Below, in pieces: positions 25,942 through 34,662 of a stretch of 64,000 bases of DNA (the stretch's first letter is position 1; the number at the start of each line of letters is the position of its first letter). The translations under genes and the position numbers were made by a program. The notes under the pieces are model-generated. The model saw only the letters and a program-made list of their open reading frames with translations, had not been told where the DNA came from and did no database searches. The DNA is from Treponema ruminis (GTDB lineage Bacteria > Spirochaetota > Spirochaetia > Treponematales > Treponemataceae), in the NCBI GenBank assembly GCA_017161305.1, contig CP031518.1:2046001-2110000 (forward strand). Direction: 5' to 3'.

Positions 25942-27399
25942 ATGAATATACTTTCAATTTCTCAAGTACAGACCCAGGCTTCTCAGGCTGATTTCGCGCA
26001 GGAGCTTTCACAGAGTCAGAGAACTTCTTCCAGCGAAAAAGCTTCTTTTGCGGATTTGCTTCGTGATGCAAGAAAGGCCGACTCAGCTTCAGAATCTGTA
26101 AAAAGTGAAAAAACAGAAGAGAAAGCTGCAGTTGAATCAGAAAAAATTGCAAGAAATGACGAAAATGCCGATTCTTCAAAAATTTCTGATAAAAACGAAG
26201 AGAAAGTTTCTGAGAAGAATGAGAAATCTGAAAAACTGACCCAGAGAAAATCTTCCGACGAAGAAAAAAGTGAAGAAAATTTAAAAAATCTCGCTAAGAC
26301 TAACGAAGACGGTCAAATCCTTTCTGCTCACGGCATGAATCTTTCGGAAAATTACAGAATCCGGACAATTTCAGCAAAAAATGAAAATGAAGCTTCGATC
26401 GAGTCTCTTGAAGGACTTGCTGAAAATCCTGAGATTGACGACAAAATGCTTGCATGGCTTGTCGCTTCATCGAAAGATGCTGAGAACGAAGACATTTCTA
26501 ACGAAGATTTCTCCGCCCTCATTGACGCCGCAGTTGAATTCATTCCTGGCGAGGAATCTGAGGAAGAAAAACTTGAAATCGCGCAGAATCTTGCTGTAAG
26601 CGATCCGAAACTTTTCCTTGAGGCCGTTGAAAATGCCGAACCTGTGGCAAGGGGGGCGGTAAAAAGTGAGCTGGCTCTAGATGACAGAAAAATCGCTTCA
26701 AATGAAAAGAAGTCTGATTCAAAAATTTCAGTTCACGATTTGAGGACTCATCACTTGCTTGATGAAAGTGAGTCAAAAATCGCTTCGGACAAAATCGTTC
26801 AGAAGGCTGCTGAGAAAAAGGAAATCAATCTTTCAATGCAGAAGCAGGCTGACGGCAATATCCAGATGACCATGGAGCTTGCGGCAAAGGCTGAGCAGAA
26901 CATCACTTCTTCTTCAGCACAGACGGCCGGGGCATCCGGATCTAACTTCCAGGCAATGCTTTCAAATGCCGTTCAGGAAAATGCTCCTGACTTCGTAAAG
27001 GCTGGAAATATCGTCCTTAAAGACAACAATCAGGGCTCGATCAACTTGATTTTGAGGCCGGAGGGCTTGGGCAATGTAAAAATCTCGCTCAACCTCGACG
27101 ACAAAAATCTTTCTGCCCAGATTATGGTTAACACAAAAGAGGCTATGGAAGCTTTCAAGGAGAGTCTTCCTTCCCTCAAGCAGGCTTTCACCGAAAGCGG
27201 ATTCGAAACCGGCAGCTTTGACCTGAATTTCTCAAACAACCAGTCGAATCAGCAGGGCTTTGCCCAGGGCGAAAACCAGAATAAGCAGCTCTTCGCACAG
27301 AAAAGCTACGGCGAATTCGTAACGCCAAGGTCTCTGGCATCCGAAGCTGCCGCAGATTCTTACGTAGACAATGCTTATGGCATCAATATTGTTGCGTAA
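25942..27399 (+). CDS. fliK: Flagellar hook-length control protein
   Basis: FliK measures hook length and switches the export apparatus. The 485 residues consist of a long, Ser/Lys/Glu-rich, poorly ordered region (to about 330) and a C-terminal globular domain with the Flg_hook pattern GSINLILRPEGLGNVKISLN and a following Leu/Phe-rich helix. The ATG at 25942 has GGGAG 7-11 bases before it; an in-frame upstream start at 25891 has none. It precedes flgD and flgE. Confidence 0.88.
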   Translation: MNILSISQVQTQASQADFAQELSQSQRTSSSEKASFADLLRDARKADSASESVKSEKTEEKAAVESEKIARNDENADSSKISDKNEEKVSEKNEKSEKLTQRKSSDEEKSEENLKNLAKTNEDGQILSAHGMNLSENYRIRTISAKNENEASIESLEGLAENPEIDDKMLAWLVASSKDAENEDISNEDFSALIDAAVEFIPGEESEEEKLEIAQNLAVSDPKLFLEAVENAEPVARGAVKSELALDDRKIASNEKKSDSKISVHDLRTHHLLDESESKIASDKIVQKAAEKKEINLSMQKQADGNIQMTMELAAKAEQNITSSSAQTAGASGSNFQAMLSNAVQENAPDFVKAGNIVLKDNNQGSINLILRPEGLGNVKISLNLDDKNLSAQIMVNTKEAMEAFKESLPSLKQAFTESGFETGSFDLNFSNNQSNQQGFAQGENQNKQLFAQKSYGEFVTPRSLASEAAADSYVDNAYGINIVA

Positions 27400-27408
27400 T
27401 CTTCTAAA

Positions 27409-27455
27409 GTAGCGGTTTTCGATGCCGATATTTGAAGTGTAGCGGATGACGCTAC
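27409..27455 (+). repeat. GTAGCGG-type palindromic unit between fliK and flgD
   Basis: GTAGCGG at 27409-27415 is followed 24 bases on by the hairpin GTAGCG-GATGA-CGCTAC (27439-27455). No T-run follows, so it should not stop transcription toward flgD. Confidence 0.5.
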
Positions 27456-27469
27456 TTGTGGGGTAAAAA

Positions 27470-27937
27470 ATGGAAATGACTGCAACTAACATCAACACAA
27501 CGATGAGCGCTCAGGACAAGTTCAAGGTCGACAATGTTGTAAACGGATTCAACAAGAAACTCGACGCAGAGCTTCGCCAGGGCAGAGTCGCAAGCAAGGA
27601 ACTTGGCAAGGACGACTTCCTCAAGCTCCTCATGGCTCAGATGACTAACCAGGATCCGACAAGCCCGATGGAGAACACTGAATTCATCGCGCAGATGGCA
27701 CAGTTCTCATCTCTCGAGCAGATGACAAACATGAGCCAGAACTTCGAAAGAATGACAGCTATGTTCAATTCAAGCGAGGCACAGAGCCTTCTTGGACGAA
27801 CGGTTCAGATTGATTTGGGAGCAGAACAGGCAACTACTGGTGTTGTTGAGGCAGCCACACGAGGAAACACCCCGCAGGTTCAGGTGAACGGTATGTTCTA
27901 CGATATGAATAAAATCAAGACCGTCTACGGTTTCTAA
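27470..27937 (+). CDS. flgD: Flagellar hook capping protein
   Basis: FlgD caps the growing hook and guides FlgE subunits into place. The 155-residue protein has the family block KDDFLKLLMAQMTNQDPTSPM followed by EFIAQMAQFSSLEQM. It is shorter than enteric FlgD and lacks the large C-terminal Ig-like part, as is common in spirochaetes. GGGGT 6-10 bases before the ATG serves as ribosome site. flgE starts 24 bases after its stop. Confidence 0.94.
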   Translation: MEMTATNINTTMSAQDKFKVDNVVNGFNKKLDAELRQGRVASKELGKDDFLKLLMAQMTNQDPTSPMENTEFIAQMAQFSSLEQMTNMSQNFERMTAMFNSSEAQSLLGRTVQIDLGAEQATTGVVEAATRGNTPQVQVNGMFYDMNKIKTVYGF

Positions 27938-27961
27938 AGTATATAAAAAGAGGGTAGCGAT

Positions 27962-29353
27962 ATGATGAGATCACTTTATTCTGGCGTTTCTGGTTTGCAG
28001 AATCATCAGACACGAATGGATGTAATCGGCAACAACATTGCCAACGTAAACACAACTGGTTTCAAACGCGGTCGTGTCAACTTTCAGGACATGATCAGCC
28101 AGCAGCTCCAGGGAGCCGCAAAACCAACCGAAGAGAAGGGCGGTGTTAACCCTAAAGAAGTCGGCTTGGGTATGACAGTTGCTGCAATCGACACTGTATT
28201 CACACAGGGAAACTTGCAGTCAACAGGAATCTCAACTGATATTGCAATTCAGGGCAACGGTTTCTTCATCGAGAAAAGCGGCGAGAAAACATATTACACT
28301 CGTGCAGGTGCATTCTCACTCGACCAGAACGGAACACTCGTAAACCCGGCTAACGGTATGCGCGTTCAGGGCTGGATGGCTCGTGAACTCAACGGCGAGA
28401 TGATCGTTCAGTCTGCTGCAACACCAACAGACCTTACAATCCCTGTAGGTTCAAAAGATCCTGCAAAAGCAACTCAGAACATCAACTTCGCATGTAACTT
28501 GAACAAAAACACACCTGAGATTCCAGAAAACCCGACTGAGGCAGACATTGCCAAAGGTACATGGAACACAGAATTCAAAGTATACGACTCATTCGGAAAC
28601 GAGCATCTTCTTAACGTAAACTTCTCACGCGTTCGTGGAAACCCGAACCAGTGGACAGCTTCTGTTCTCGTTGACCCGGACAATGCAGACTTCACACAGA
28701 CTCGCGTAGGCTTGGGAACAACAGACGGCGTTGAAAATACATTCACTGTAACTTTCGACAACAACGGAACTTTGGCTTCTGTAACAGATTCAGCAGGAAA
28801 TGCTTCTAACCCGGACGGAGAAATCATCCTCCAGGCTTCTTACACAGTTCCTGATTCAAATGCTGATGCAGACGGAAATCCATACCGCCAGACAATGAAC
28901 ATCAACCTGGGAACAATCGGAAGCATGATCAACACTGTAACACAGAGCGCTTCAGCTTCTTCAACAAAAGCTTTCTATCAGGACGGCTACACAATGGGCT
29001 ATCTTGAGAACTTCAAGATTGACTCAACAGGTAAAATCACTGGCGTTTACTCAAACGGCACAAACCGCACACTCGGACAGATTGCCCTTGCAACTTTCGC
29101 AAACCAGAATGGTCTTGAGAAAGCCGGTGACAACACATACGTTAAGAGCAACAACTCTGGCGAGGCAAAAATCAACGAGTCTGGCATCGCTGGTGCAGGA
29201 AGCCTCTTGGCAGGTGCATTGGAAATGTCAAACGTTGACTTGACCGAGCAGTTCACAGACATGATTGTTACACAGCGCGGCTTCCAGTCAAACGCAAAGA
29301 CAATCACAACAGCAGATACACTGCTTGAGACTGTACTTTCACTCAAACGATAG
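27962..29353 (+). CDS. flgE: Flagellar hook protein FlgE
   Basis: FlgE builds the hook of the periplasmic flagellum. The 463 residues start with the flagellar rod/hook motif [20 protein letters not shown] and [15 protein letters not shown] and end with the matching C-terminal helix ([20 protein letters not shown]). Lys165 and Cys178 sit at the positions that form the lysinoalanine cross-link in T. denticola FlgE. AGAGGGTAGCG precedes the ATG. Codons are of the highly expressed type. A repeat element and a strong terminator follow, so the operon ends here rather than running on to flbD and motAB. Confidence 0.96.
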   Translation: MMRSLYSGVSGLQNHQTRMDVIGNNIANVNTTGFKRGRVNFQDMISQQLQGAAKPTEEKGGVNPKEVGLGMTVAAIDTVFTQGNLQSTGISTDIAIQGNGFFIEKSGEKTYYTRAGAFSLDQNGTLVNPANGMRVQGWMARELNGEMIVQSAATPTDLTIPVGSKDPAKATQNINFACNLNKNTPEIPENPTEADIAKGTWNTEFKVYDSFGNEHLLNVNFSRVRGNPNQWTASVLVDPDNADFTQTRVGLGTTDGVENTFTVTFDNNGTLASVTDSAGNASNPDGEIILQASYTVPDSNADADGNPYRQTMNINLGTIGSMINTVTQSASASSTKAFYQDGYTMGYLENFKIDSTGKITGVYSNGTNRTLGQIALATFANQNGLEKAGDNTYVKSNNSGEAKINESGIAGAGSLLAGALEMSNVDLTEQFTDMIVTQRGFQSNAKTITTADTLLETVLSLKR

Positions 29354-29425
29354 GCATCCATGCCTTGACAAGTTTTCATAAATGAAAACTTGCGGTCAAC
29401 TTGCTTTGTGCCGCGTCCATGCGGC
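29353..29425 (+). repeat. Three-hairpin intergenic repeat, copy 1
   Basis: Three stems follow each other: GGCAT-CC-ATGCC (29353-29364), CAAGTTTTCAT-AA-ATGAAAACTTG (29369-29392) and GCCGCG-TCCA-TGCGGC (29410-29425), with the linker CGGTCAACTTGCTTTGT. The same layout occurs in reverse at 39643-39720 with changed but still paired stems. Confidence 0.75.
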
Positions 29426-29458
29426 AGATTAGCCTGATTGATAAAAAATATTTGCTAA

Positions 29459-29492
29459 GGAGTCAGGAAATAGTCCTGGCTCCTATTTTTTT
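29459..29492 (+). terminator. Terminator after flgE
   Basis: GGAGTCAGGA (29459-29468) and TCCTGGCTCC (29474-29483) form a 10-bp stem with one wobble and a 5-base loop, followed by TA and seven T. Confidence 0.88.
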
Positions 29493-29513
29493 GCAAATTT
29501 CATTGCTTATCTA

Positions 29514-29540
29514 TTGACTAAAAATTCTTTTTGATATAAT
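29514..29540 (+). promoter_or_regulatory. Promoter of the tRNA-Lys pair
   Basis: TTGACT (29514-29519) and TATAAT (29535-29540) with a short 15-base spacer lie 28 bases before the first tRNA. Confidence 0.65.
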
Positions 29541-29567
29541 ATCCTATTCATTCAGCAATGAACACAT

Positions 29568-29640
29568 GGGCTATTAGCTCAGTAGGTAGAGCACCGCCCT
29601 TTTAAGGCGGCTGTCGATGGTTCGAATCCATCATAGCTCA
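29568..29640 (+). tRNA. tRNA-Lys (TTT), copy 1
   Basis: The 73 bases fold as a cloverleaf: acceptor GGGCTAT with ATAGCTC, D arm with AGCTCAGT, anticodon stem CCGCC/GGCGG around loop CTTTTAA (anticodon TTT), T arm GATGG-TTCGAAT-CCATC. No CCA is encoded. Confidence 0.95.
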
Positions 29641-29662
29641 TTAAAGTTTCTTTGTTGGAGTT

Positions 29663-29735
29663 GGGCTATTAGCTCAGTAGGTAGAGCACCGCCCTTTTAA
29701 GGCGGCTGTCGATGGTTCGAATCCATCATAGCTCA
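29663..29735 (+). tRNA. tRNA-Lys (TTT), copy 2
   Basis: It is base-for-base identical to copy 1 and lies 22 bases after it, so the pair is a recent or gene-converted tandem duplication transcribed together. CCA is again not encoded. Confidence 0.95.
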
Positions 29736-29739
29736 CATA

Positions 29740-29772
29740 AGGAACATCTGCCCGGATGTTCCTTTTTTTTTG
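29740..29772 (+). terminator. Terminator after the tRNA-Lys pair
   Basis: AGGAACATC and GATGTTCCT form a 9-bp stem with a 6-base loop, followed by a run of about ten T. It lies 14 bases before the EF-G start and may also leave some read-through into it. Confidence 0.88.
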
Positions 29773-29785
29773 ATTGGAGTAAATT

Positions 29786-31846
29786 ATGGCACTTAACTTA
29801 CAGAAGATGCGCAACATTGGAATCATGGCGCATATCGATGCAGGAAAAACCACAACTACAGAACGTATCCTTTATTATACCGGTAAAATTCACCGTATCG
29901 GCGAAATTGACGACGGTGCGGCAACAATGGACTTCATGAAACAGGAGCAGGAGCGCGGAATCACAATCGCTTCTGCCGCAATCACCACCGACTGGAAGGG
30001 CTACACAATCAATATTATCGACACTCCGGGCCATGTAGACTTTACTGCCGAGGTTGAGCGTTCTTTGCGCGTTTTGGACGGTGCCGTTGCCGTAATCTGT
30101 GCCGTTGACGGCGTTCAGCCACAGACTGAGACTGTCTGGAAGCAGGCCGACGAATTCTCTGTTCCCCGCCTTTGCTTCGTAAACAAAATGGACCGAATCG
30201 GTGCTGATTTCTTCTATTCAATCAACGACGTTCACGAAAAATTCGGCGTTACAACAGTTGCCCTTCAGGTTCCGATGGGACAGGGCGAAGATTTTGACGG
30301 CGTAATCGACCTTCTTACAATGAAGGAAATCCGCTGGAATGAAGAAGATGAGGGCGAAACTTTCACAGAATCAGACATTTCTGACCAGTACAAGGACCTC
30401 GCCGAAGAATGGCGGGCAAAACTCATCGATGCAGTCGCTTCAAACGACGATGAGCTTGGAATGATTTATCTTGAGGGCGGCCAAATCACAAACGAGCAGC
30501 TCAAAAAGGCTCTCCGCACCCTCACAATCAACCGTACTCTGGTTCCATGCCTCTGTGGTACGGCCCGCCGTAACAAGGGCGTTCAGCCTTTGATTGATGC
30601 CGTAATCGACTATCTCCCATGTCCTACAGACGTTCCTCCTGCAAAGGGCCTTCACGTAAAAAAAGACAAGGAAGAGCCTGTCGAGATTCCTTGCGACGAA
30701 AAGAAAATGCCTCTCGGCCTTGTTTTCAAAATCCAGCAGGACCGCGAAATGGGCGCACTTGCCTTTGTCCGTGTTTATTCGGGCAAATTCACTGCAGGAA
30801 GCCAGGCTCTCAACGTAGGAAAGAAAAAGCGTGAGCGAATCAACCGAATCCTCCGCGTAAATGCAAACCACATGGAGCAGATGGACTCTGTTCAGGCCGG
30901 TGACATCGCAGTTTTCGTAGGCCTCAAAATCTCTCAGACTGGCGACACTTTGGGCAGCGAGGGAATGCCAATCCTTCTTGAAAGCCTCAAATTCCCTGAG
31001 CCTGTAATTTCAATCGCTATCGAGCCTGAAACTTTGAGCGACAAGGACAAGCTTGTTGAAACTCTTGCAATCATGAGCCGCGAGGATCCTACATTCACAA
31101 GCCACGAGGATGCGGAAACAGGGCAGCTGATTATTTCGGGTATGGGTGAGCTTCACCTCGACGTTCTCGTAACCCGCATGAAGGACGATTTCGGCGTAAA
31201 GGCAAACGTAGGTGCCCCACAGGTAACTTACCGCGAGTCTGTCACAAACGAAGCCGAAGTTTCTTCTACTTGGGAAAAGAACCTTGCCGGCAAGGACAAC
31301 GCCGCAGGCCTTACAATCAAAATCCGCCGCAACGAGCAGGGGGGCGGCAACACATATTCCTGCGAAGCCCACAGTGCGGAAATTCCGGAAGAAATTTACG
31401 ATGCAATCAAGAGCGGAATCGAGAACTCATTCTCTTCTGGAATCAAATACGGCTATCCTTGTGCTGATATCGGCGTTACGGTCACAAAAATCGACTACAA
31501 CGAGCTTACAGGCACGCCATTTGCCTTCACTGCATGTGCTGCCCAGGCTTTTGATGAGGCCGCAGAAAAGGCTGTACCTCAGATTCTTGAGCCTGTCATG
31601 AACGTAGACATTTCTTGTCCACTTGAGTTCGTCGGTGACGCAATCAGCCAGATTACTCAGCGTGGCGGCATGATTCAGGGCCAGGACTCAAAAGCCAGCG
31701 GTGAAATCGTTCACTGTATCGCGCCAATGGCAAAAATGTTCGGATTCTCAACAAACCTTCGTTCTGTAACACAGGGACGCGCTTCATTCAGCATGGAGTT
31801 CGCTCACTTCCAGCAGAAAGTAGGCGGCCTGGATTCAGCATACTAA
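29786..31846 (+). CDS. fusA: Elongation factor G (EF-G), stand-alone copy
   Basis: The 686-residue GTPase has G1 AHIDAGKTTTTERIL, the switch region EQERGITIASAA, G3 DTPGHVDFT and G4 NKMD, then the EF-G-specific domains III-V (EDPTFTSHEDAETGQLIISG, GYPCADIGVTV, RGGMIQGQ). It moves tRNA and mRNA through the ribosome or splits post-termination ribosomes. It is not next to rpsL, rpsG or tuf, and spirochaetes usually have two EF-G types (spdEFG1, spdEFG2), so this may be either; I cannot tell which without an alignment. TTGGAG precedes the ATG. Confidence 0.93.
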   Translation: MALNLQKMRNIGIMAHIDAGKTTTTERILYYTGKIHRIGEIDDGAATMDFMKQEQERGITIASAAITTDWKGYTINIIDTPGHVDFTAEVERSLRVLDGAVAVICAVDGVQPQTETVWKQADEFSVPRLCFVNKMDRIGADFFYSINDVHEKFGVTTVALQVPMGQGEDFDGVIDLLTMKEIRWNEEDEGETFTESDISDQYKDLAEEWRAKLIDAVASNDDELGMIYLEGGQITNEQLKKALRTLTINRTLVPCLCGTARRNKGVQPLIDAVIDYLPCPTDVPPAKGLHVKKDKEEPVEIPCDEKKMPLGLVFKIQQDREMGALAFVRVYSGKFTAGSQALNVGKKKRERINRILRVNANHMEQMDSVQAGDIAVFVGLKISQTGDTLGSEGMPILLESLKFPEPVISIAIEPETLSDKDKLVETLAIMSREDPTFTSHEDAETGQLIISGMGELHLDVLVTRMKDDFGVKANVGAPQVTYRESVTNEAEVSSTWEKNLAGKDNAAGLTIKIRRNEQGGGNTYSCEAHSAEIPEEIYDAIKSGIENSFSSGIKYGYPCADIGVTVTKIDYNELTGTPFAFTACAAQAFDEAAEKAVPQILEPVMNVDISCPLEFVGDAISQITQRGGMIQGQDSKASGEIVHCIAPMAKMFGFSTNLRSVTQGRASFSMEFAHFQQKVGGLDSAY

Positions 31847-31861
31847 ATCGAATTTACGGTC

Positions 31862-31907
31862 TATAACAAAAAAACGGTCAGACTCGATTCTGACCGTTTT
31901 TGTTATA
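31862..31907. terminator. Bidirectional terminator between fusA and the GGDEF gene
   Basis: ACGGTCAGA pairs with TCTGACCGT around a short loop, flanked by an A-run on the left and a T-run on the right that also pair with each other. It can stop both converging genes. Confidence 0.85.
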
Positions 31908-31923
31908 AGCAGAAAATTCAGTT

Positions 31924-33132
31924 TTATAGCTTTTCCTTTAATTCCTTCTTGCGCTCGTACATGTTTTTGTCTGCACGCTCGAAGATGTTCTGGTATTTTT
32001 TGTCTGTCTGCGGGTTGAATTCTGCGTAGCCGCAGGAAACTACAACCTTGCCTTCCTTTAAGTTCCTTTCTACCTGACTGTTGAATTCTTCAATCAGCTT
32101 TTCTTTATTTTTGTAATCCTCGCACTTGAGGAAAGCGACAAATTCGTCTCCGCCAATCCTGTAAATCGGACTATTCCTGAATATACTGCTGATCAGCATT
32201 GCACCGGACTTGATGTATTTGTCTCCTTCAGCGTGGCCCTTGGTGTCGTTGATATCCTTTAAGCCGTTTACATCGAATACCACAAGGGCAAAATAGTCCA
32301 GAAGCCTGTCCTCTAGCCGCCTTTCAATTCCAATGATGTCTTCCATGTAGGCGTTCTTGTTTTTGACTTCCGTGAGAGGATCCTGATAAGCCATCTGCCT
32401 TGCGCTTCCCAGTTCTGCTTCCTGAATCCTTTCAACCAGACGAAGCTTTGCGAGTTCCATTCGCCTTGCTTCCTTTTCATCCTCGAGAACGAATGTGTGG
32501 ATGAGGCAGGTGCCCAGCATGTAGCCGATTGAATAAAAGGGCATGAGGGGGTAAAGACTCTGCAGGACAACGAAAAGGTCCATTGCAATTCCAAAAAATG
32601 CGATTGCAAGATGCCGCTGCTTTGCCTGGTTGTGTATTTTCAGCGTGACAAAAAGCATGCGGATTGAAGTGGCCAGAAACAAGATAAACTGGAAGCCCAG
32701 ATTTACGCTTCTTGCTGTTCCTGTGTGATAGGAGCCGTCCGGGGTGAGCCAGAAGGCAATAGGCCAGAAGAAATTTAAAATAAGGATGACTACCTGCGAA
32801 ATAAAGAAAAACTGGCCGCCATACTTGAAAATAGTCATGAAGCGGCTTTTTTCGTTAATGTAGACAGTCACATACTTAGTCCACAATAAAACTGAGAATC
32901 CCATTACTACAAAATAAATTGATGTCTCAATAAAAATGAGGGGCAGAATTTGCAAATTAAAAAATACTTCCCAGAAAATGTCGACGACATAATATGCCTC
33001 GACGCCGTGCAGAAAGACTTTATACGCTTTCTGCGATGAGGTAAGATCTTTTGTTTTTGTTTTAACCAGCACATCATAATTAATGATGACATGTATCAGC
33101 AGTGCAATAATTCCGATGCTTGCATAGTACAT
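31924..33132 (-). CDS. Membrane-bound diguanylate cyclase
   Basis: The protein makes cyclic di-GMP from two GTP. It has about seven hydrophobic segments in the first 215 residues (a membrane sensor region), a short coiled linker and a GGDEF domain with an intact GGDEF at residues 326-330 and the upstream DVNGLKDINDTKGHAEGD. No RxxD inhibitory site is seen before GGDEF. I chose the ATG at 33132 because AAGGGAG lies 6 bases upstream; an ATG at 33153 is possible. It is divergent from a second cyclase gene, with TATAAT-like boxes for both in the 162-base gap. Confidence 0.9.
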   Translation of the reverse strand: MYYASIGIIALLIHVIINYDVLVKTKTKDLTSSQKAYKVFLHGVEAYYVVDIFWEVFFNLQILPLIFIETSIYFVVMGFSVLLWTKYVTVYINEKSRFMTIFKYGGQFFFISQVVILILNFFWPIAFWLTPDGSYHTGTARSVNLGFQFILFLATSIRMLFVTLKIHNQAKQRHLAIAFFGIAMDLFVVLQSLYPLMPFYSIGYMLGTCLIHTFVLEDEKEARRMELAKLRLVERIQEAELGSARQMAYQDPLTEVKNKNAYMEDIIGIERRLEDRLLDYFALVVFDVNGLKDINDTKGHAEGDKYIKSGAMLISSIFRNSPIYRIGGDEFVAFLKCEDYKNKEKLIEEFNSQVERNLKEGKVVVSCGYAEFNPQTDKKYQNIFERADKNMYERKKELKEKL

Positions 33133-33177
33133 AGCTTGCTCCCTTGGGCGCATATTGCTGTTTTACAGTATTGTTAA

Positions 33178-33264
33178 ATTATAACATGCCTTTAATTATT
33201 CTGAAAAGAAAAATCGTAAAAAAATCTTAAAAAATTTCCAAATTTTAATATATCATGTTATAAT
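33178..33264. promoter_or_regulatory. Divergent promoter region of the two cyclase genes
   Basis: TATAAT occurs on the minus strand at 33178-33183 and on the plus strand at 33259-33264. The -35 boxes are weak. The plus-strand gene has the strong ribosome site GGGGGGAGGT. Confidence 0.5.
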
Positions 33265-33294
33265 ACTATTTAAAGATTCAGGGGGGAGGTCCTT

Positions 33295-34662
33295 TTGTCC
33301 AAAAAGCTGGTAATAACAATCCTGGTTTTTGCGTCTGCCTTAGTTATTTCTTTACTGACACCTTCGATTTTGCGCAGTGCAAGGCGTGATACCCAAAAAA
33401 CAGACCTTATTGCAAATCATTTTCACGATTCTCTTTACGCTGCCATCGGCAAGCCTTTTGTTATTTCCCAGTACATGTCGGCTGACACTTTCCTGTTAAA
33501 CGCCTTAAAATCAGAAGAAAATATGTCCGAAGACCAGATGGAAGACCTGCTTGCTGATTACCTCGCTTCCATCAGAAAAAAGTTCGGCTATCTGGTCGCA
33601 TTCGTTATCTCGGAGAAAACCCGCAGATACTACACTTCAAGCGGAATCGCAAAAATCATAAATCCCCAGAGGGACCCTTATGACAGCTGGTTCCAGCTTT
33701 TCCTCGATTCCGGCCAGGACCTTCGTCTTGAGACCGACCGCGATGAAGTTTACGACTACCGCTGGACTGTTTTTGTTAATGCCCGCGTCGAAGATTCAGA
33801 CGGAAAACTGGTCGGCGTGTGCGGCATCGGCGTTTTTATGGATGACTTGCAGAAGTTGCTTTCCGATGCTGAGTCAGAATACGGCCTTAAAATCAATCTG
33901 ATAGATGCAGAGGGCCTGGTTCAGGTTGATACCGACTCCAGCAACATAAAGAATGCCTATATTTCCGAAGCTATTGCAGACAATGCGACCGAAAAGGAAT
34001 TCGTTTACACGCCCCAGAGCTTTGGCGGCTTCCGCATGACCCGTTACATGGCTGATTTGGGCTGGTATCTTGTTGTCCATGACATTGGAAGCGGTGAAAA
34101 ACGGATTGGAATCACCTTCCTTGTCATCACGCTTTATCTCCTTCTTCTTTTGATTTTGATTGCGGATTTGTGGGGGCAGAAGGACATTCCTTCCCACAGG
34201 TTCCAGAAGCCACAGACTATCGAAGATTCTCTGACCGGCCTTCCCAACCGCAATTACCTCAAGGAATCATTTGGTGAGCTGGGAATTTTCAATACAACCC
34301 GCTACAAGTCTCTGGTCATGTTCGATATTGATAAATTCAAGGTCGAAAATGAGACAAAAGACGGTGATGAGGTAATTCTCGGCGTCGTCAAATATGCAAA
34401 GGATATCATCGGTGACAAGGGAATCATGTTCCGCTGGAGCGGCGATGAATTTGTAATTTTTTATGAGGTTCTTTCTGATGAGGCGGAAATAAAATTCAAT
34501 GAATTCTGCTCGCTTGTAAAGGATAACCTTGATGTTTCGGTTTCAGTTGGAGTCGTTGCGGTAGATCTTTCTCAGAGTATCAAGACGAATTATCACAGGG
34601 CGGTTCAGCTCTGCTATGCCGTAAAAACAGCCGGTGGAAATGGAGTTAAGCGGGAAGTATGA
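33295..34662 (+). CDS. Cache-domain diguanylate cyclase with SGDEF motif
   Basis: The 455 residues comprise an N-terminal membrane helix, a periplasmic dCache-like sensor (about 30-270, including YYTSSGIAKIINPQRDPYDSW), a second membrane helix (about 275-297) and a GGDEF-type domain with LTGLPNRNYL and DIDKFKVENETKDGDEV. The active-site loop reads SGDEF (residues 382-386) instead of GGDEF; the acidic residues are kept, so activity is possible. It starts with TTG behind GGGGGGAGGT. Its stop overlaps the ATG of the hybrid kinase (ATGA), so the two are coupled. Confidence 0.87.
   Translation: MSKKLVITILVFASALVISLLTPSILRSARRDTQKTDLIANHFHDSLYAAIGKPFVISQYMSADTFLLNALKSEENMSEDQMEDLLADYLASIRKKFGYLVAFVISEKTRRYYTSSGIAKIINPQRDPYDSWFQLFLDSGQDLRLETDRDEVYDYRWTVFVNARVEDSDGKLVGVCGIGVFMDDLQKLLSDAESEYGLKINLIDAEGLVQVDTDSSNIKNAYISEAIADNATEKEFVYTPQSFGGFRMTRYMADLGWYLVVHDIGSGEKRIGITFLVITLYLLLLLILIADLWGQKDIPSHRFQKPQTIEDSLTGLPNRNYLKESFGELGIFNTTRYKSLVMFDIDKFKVENETKDGDEVILGVVKYAKDIIGDKGIMFRWSGDEFVIFYEVLSDEAEIKFNEFCSLVKDNLDVSVSVGVVAVDLSQSIKTNYHRAVQLCYAVKTAGGNGVKREV

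Noticed and set aside
29568..29735. CRISPR-like or mobile repeat at two identical 73-base units
   Set aside because: The units are complete tRNA-Lys genes with promoter and terminator; simple tandem duplication explains them.
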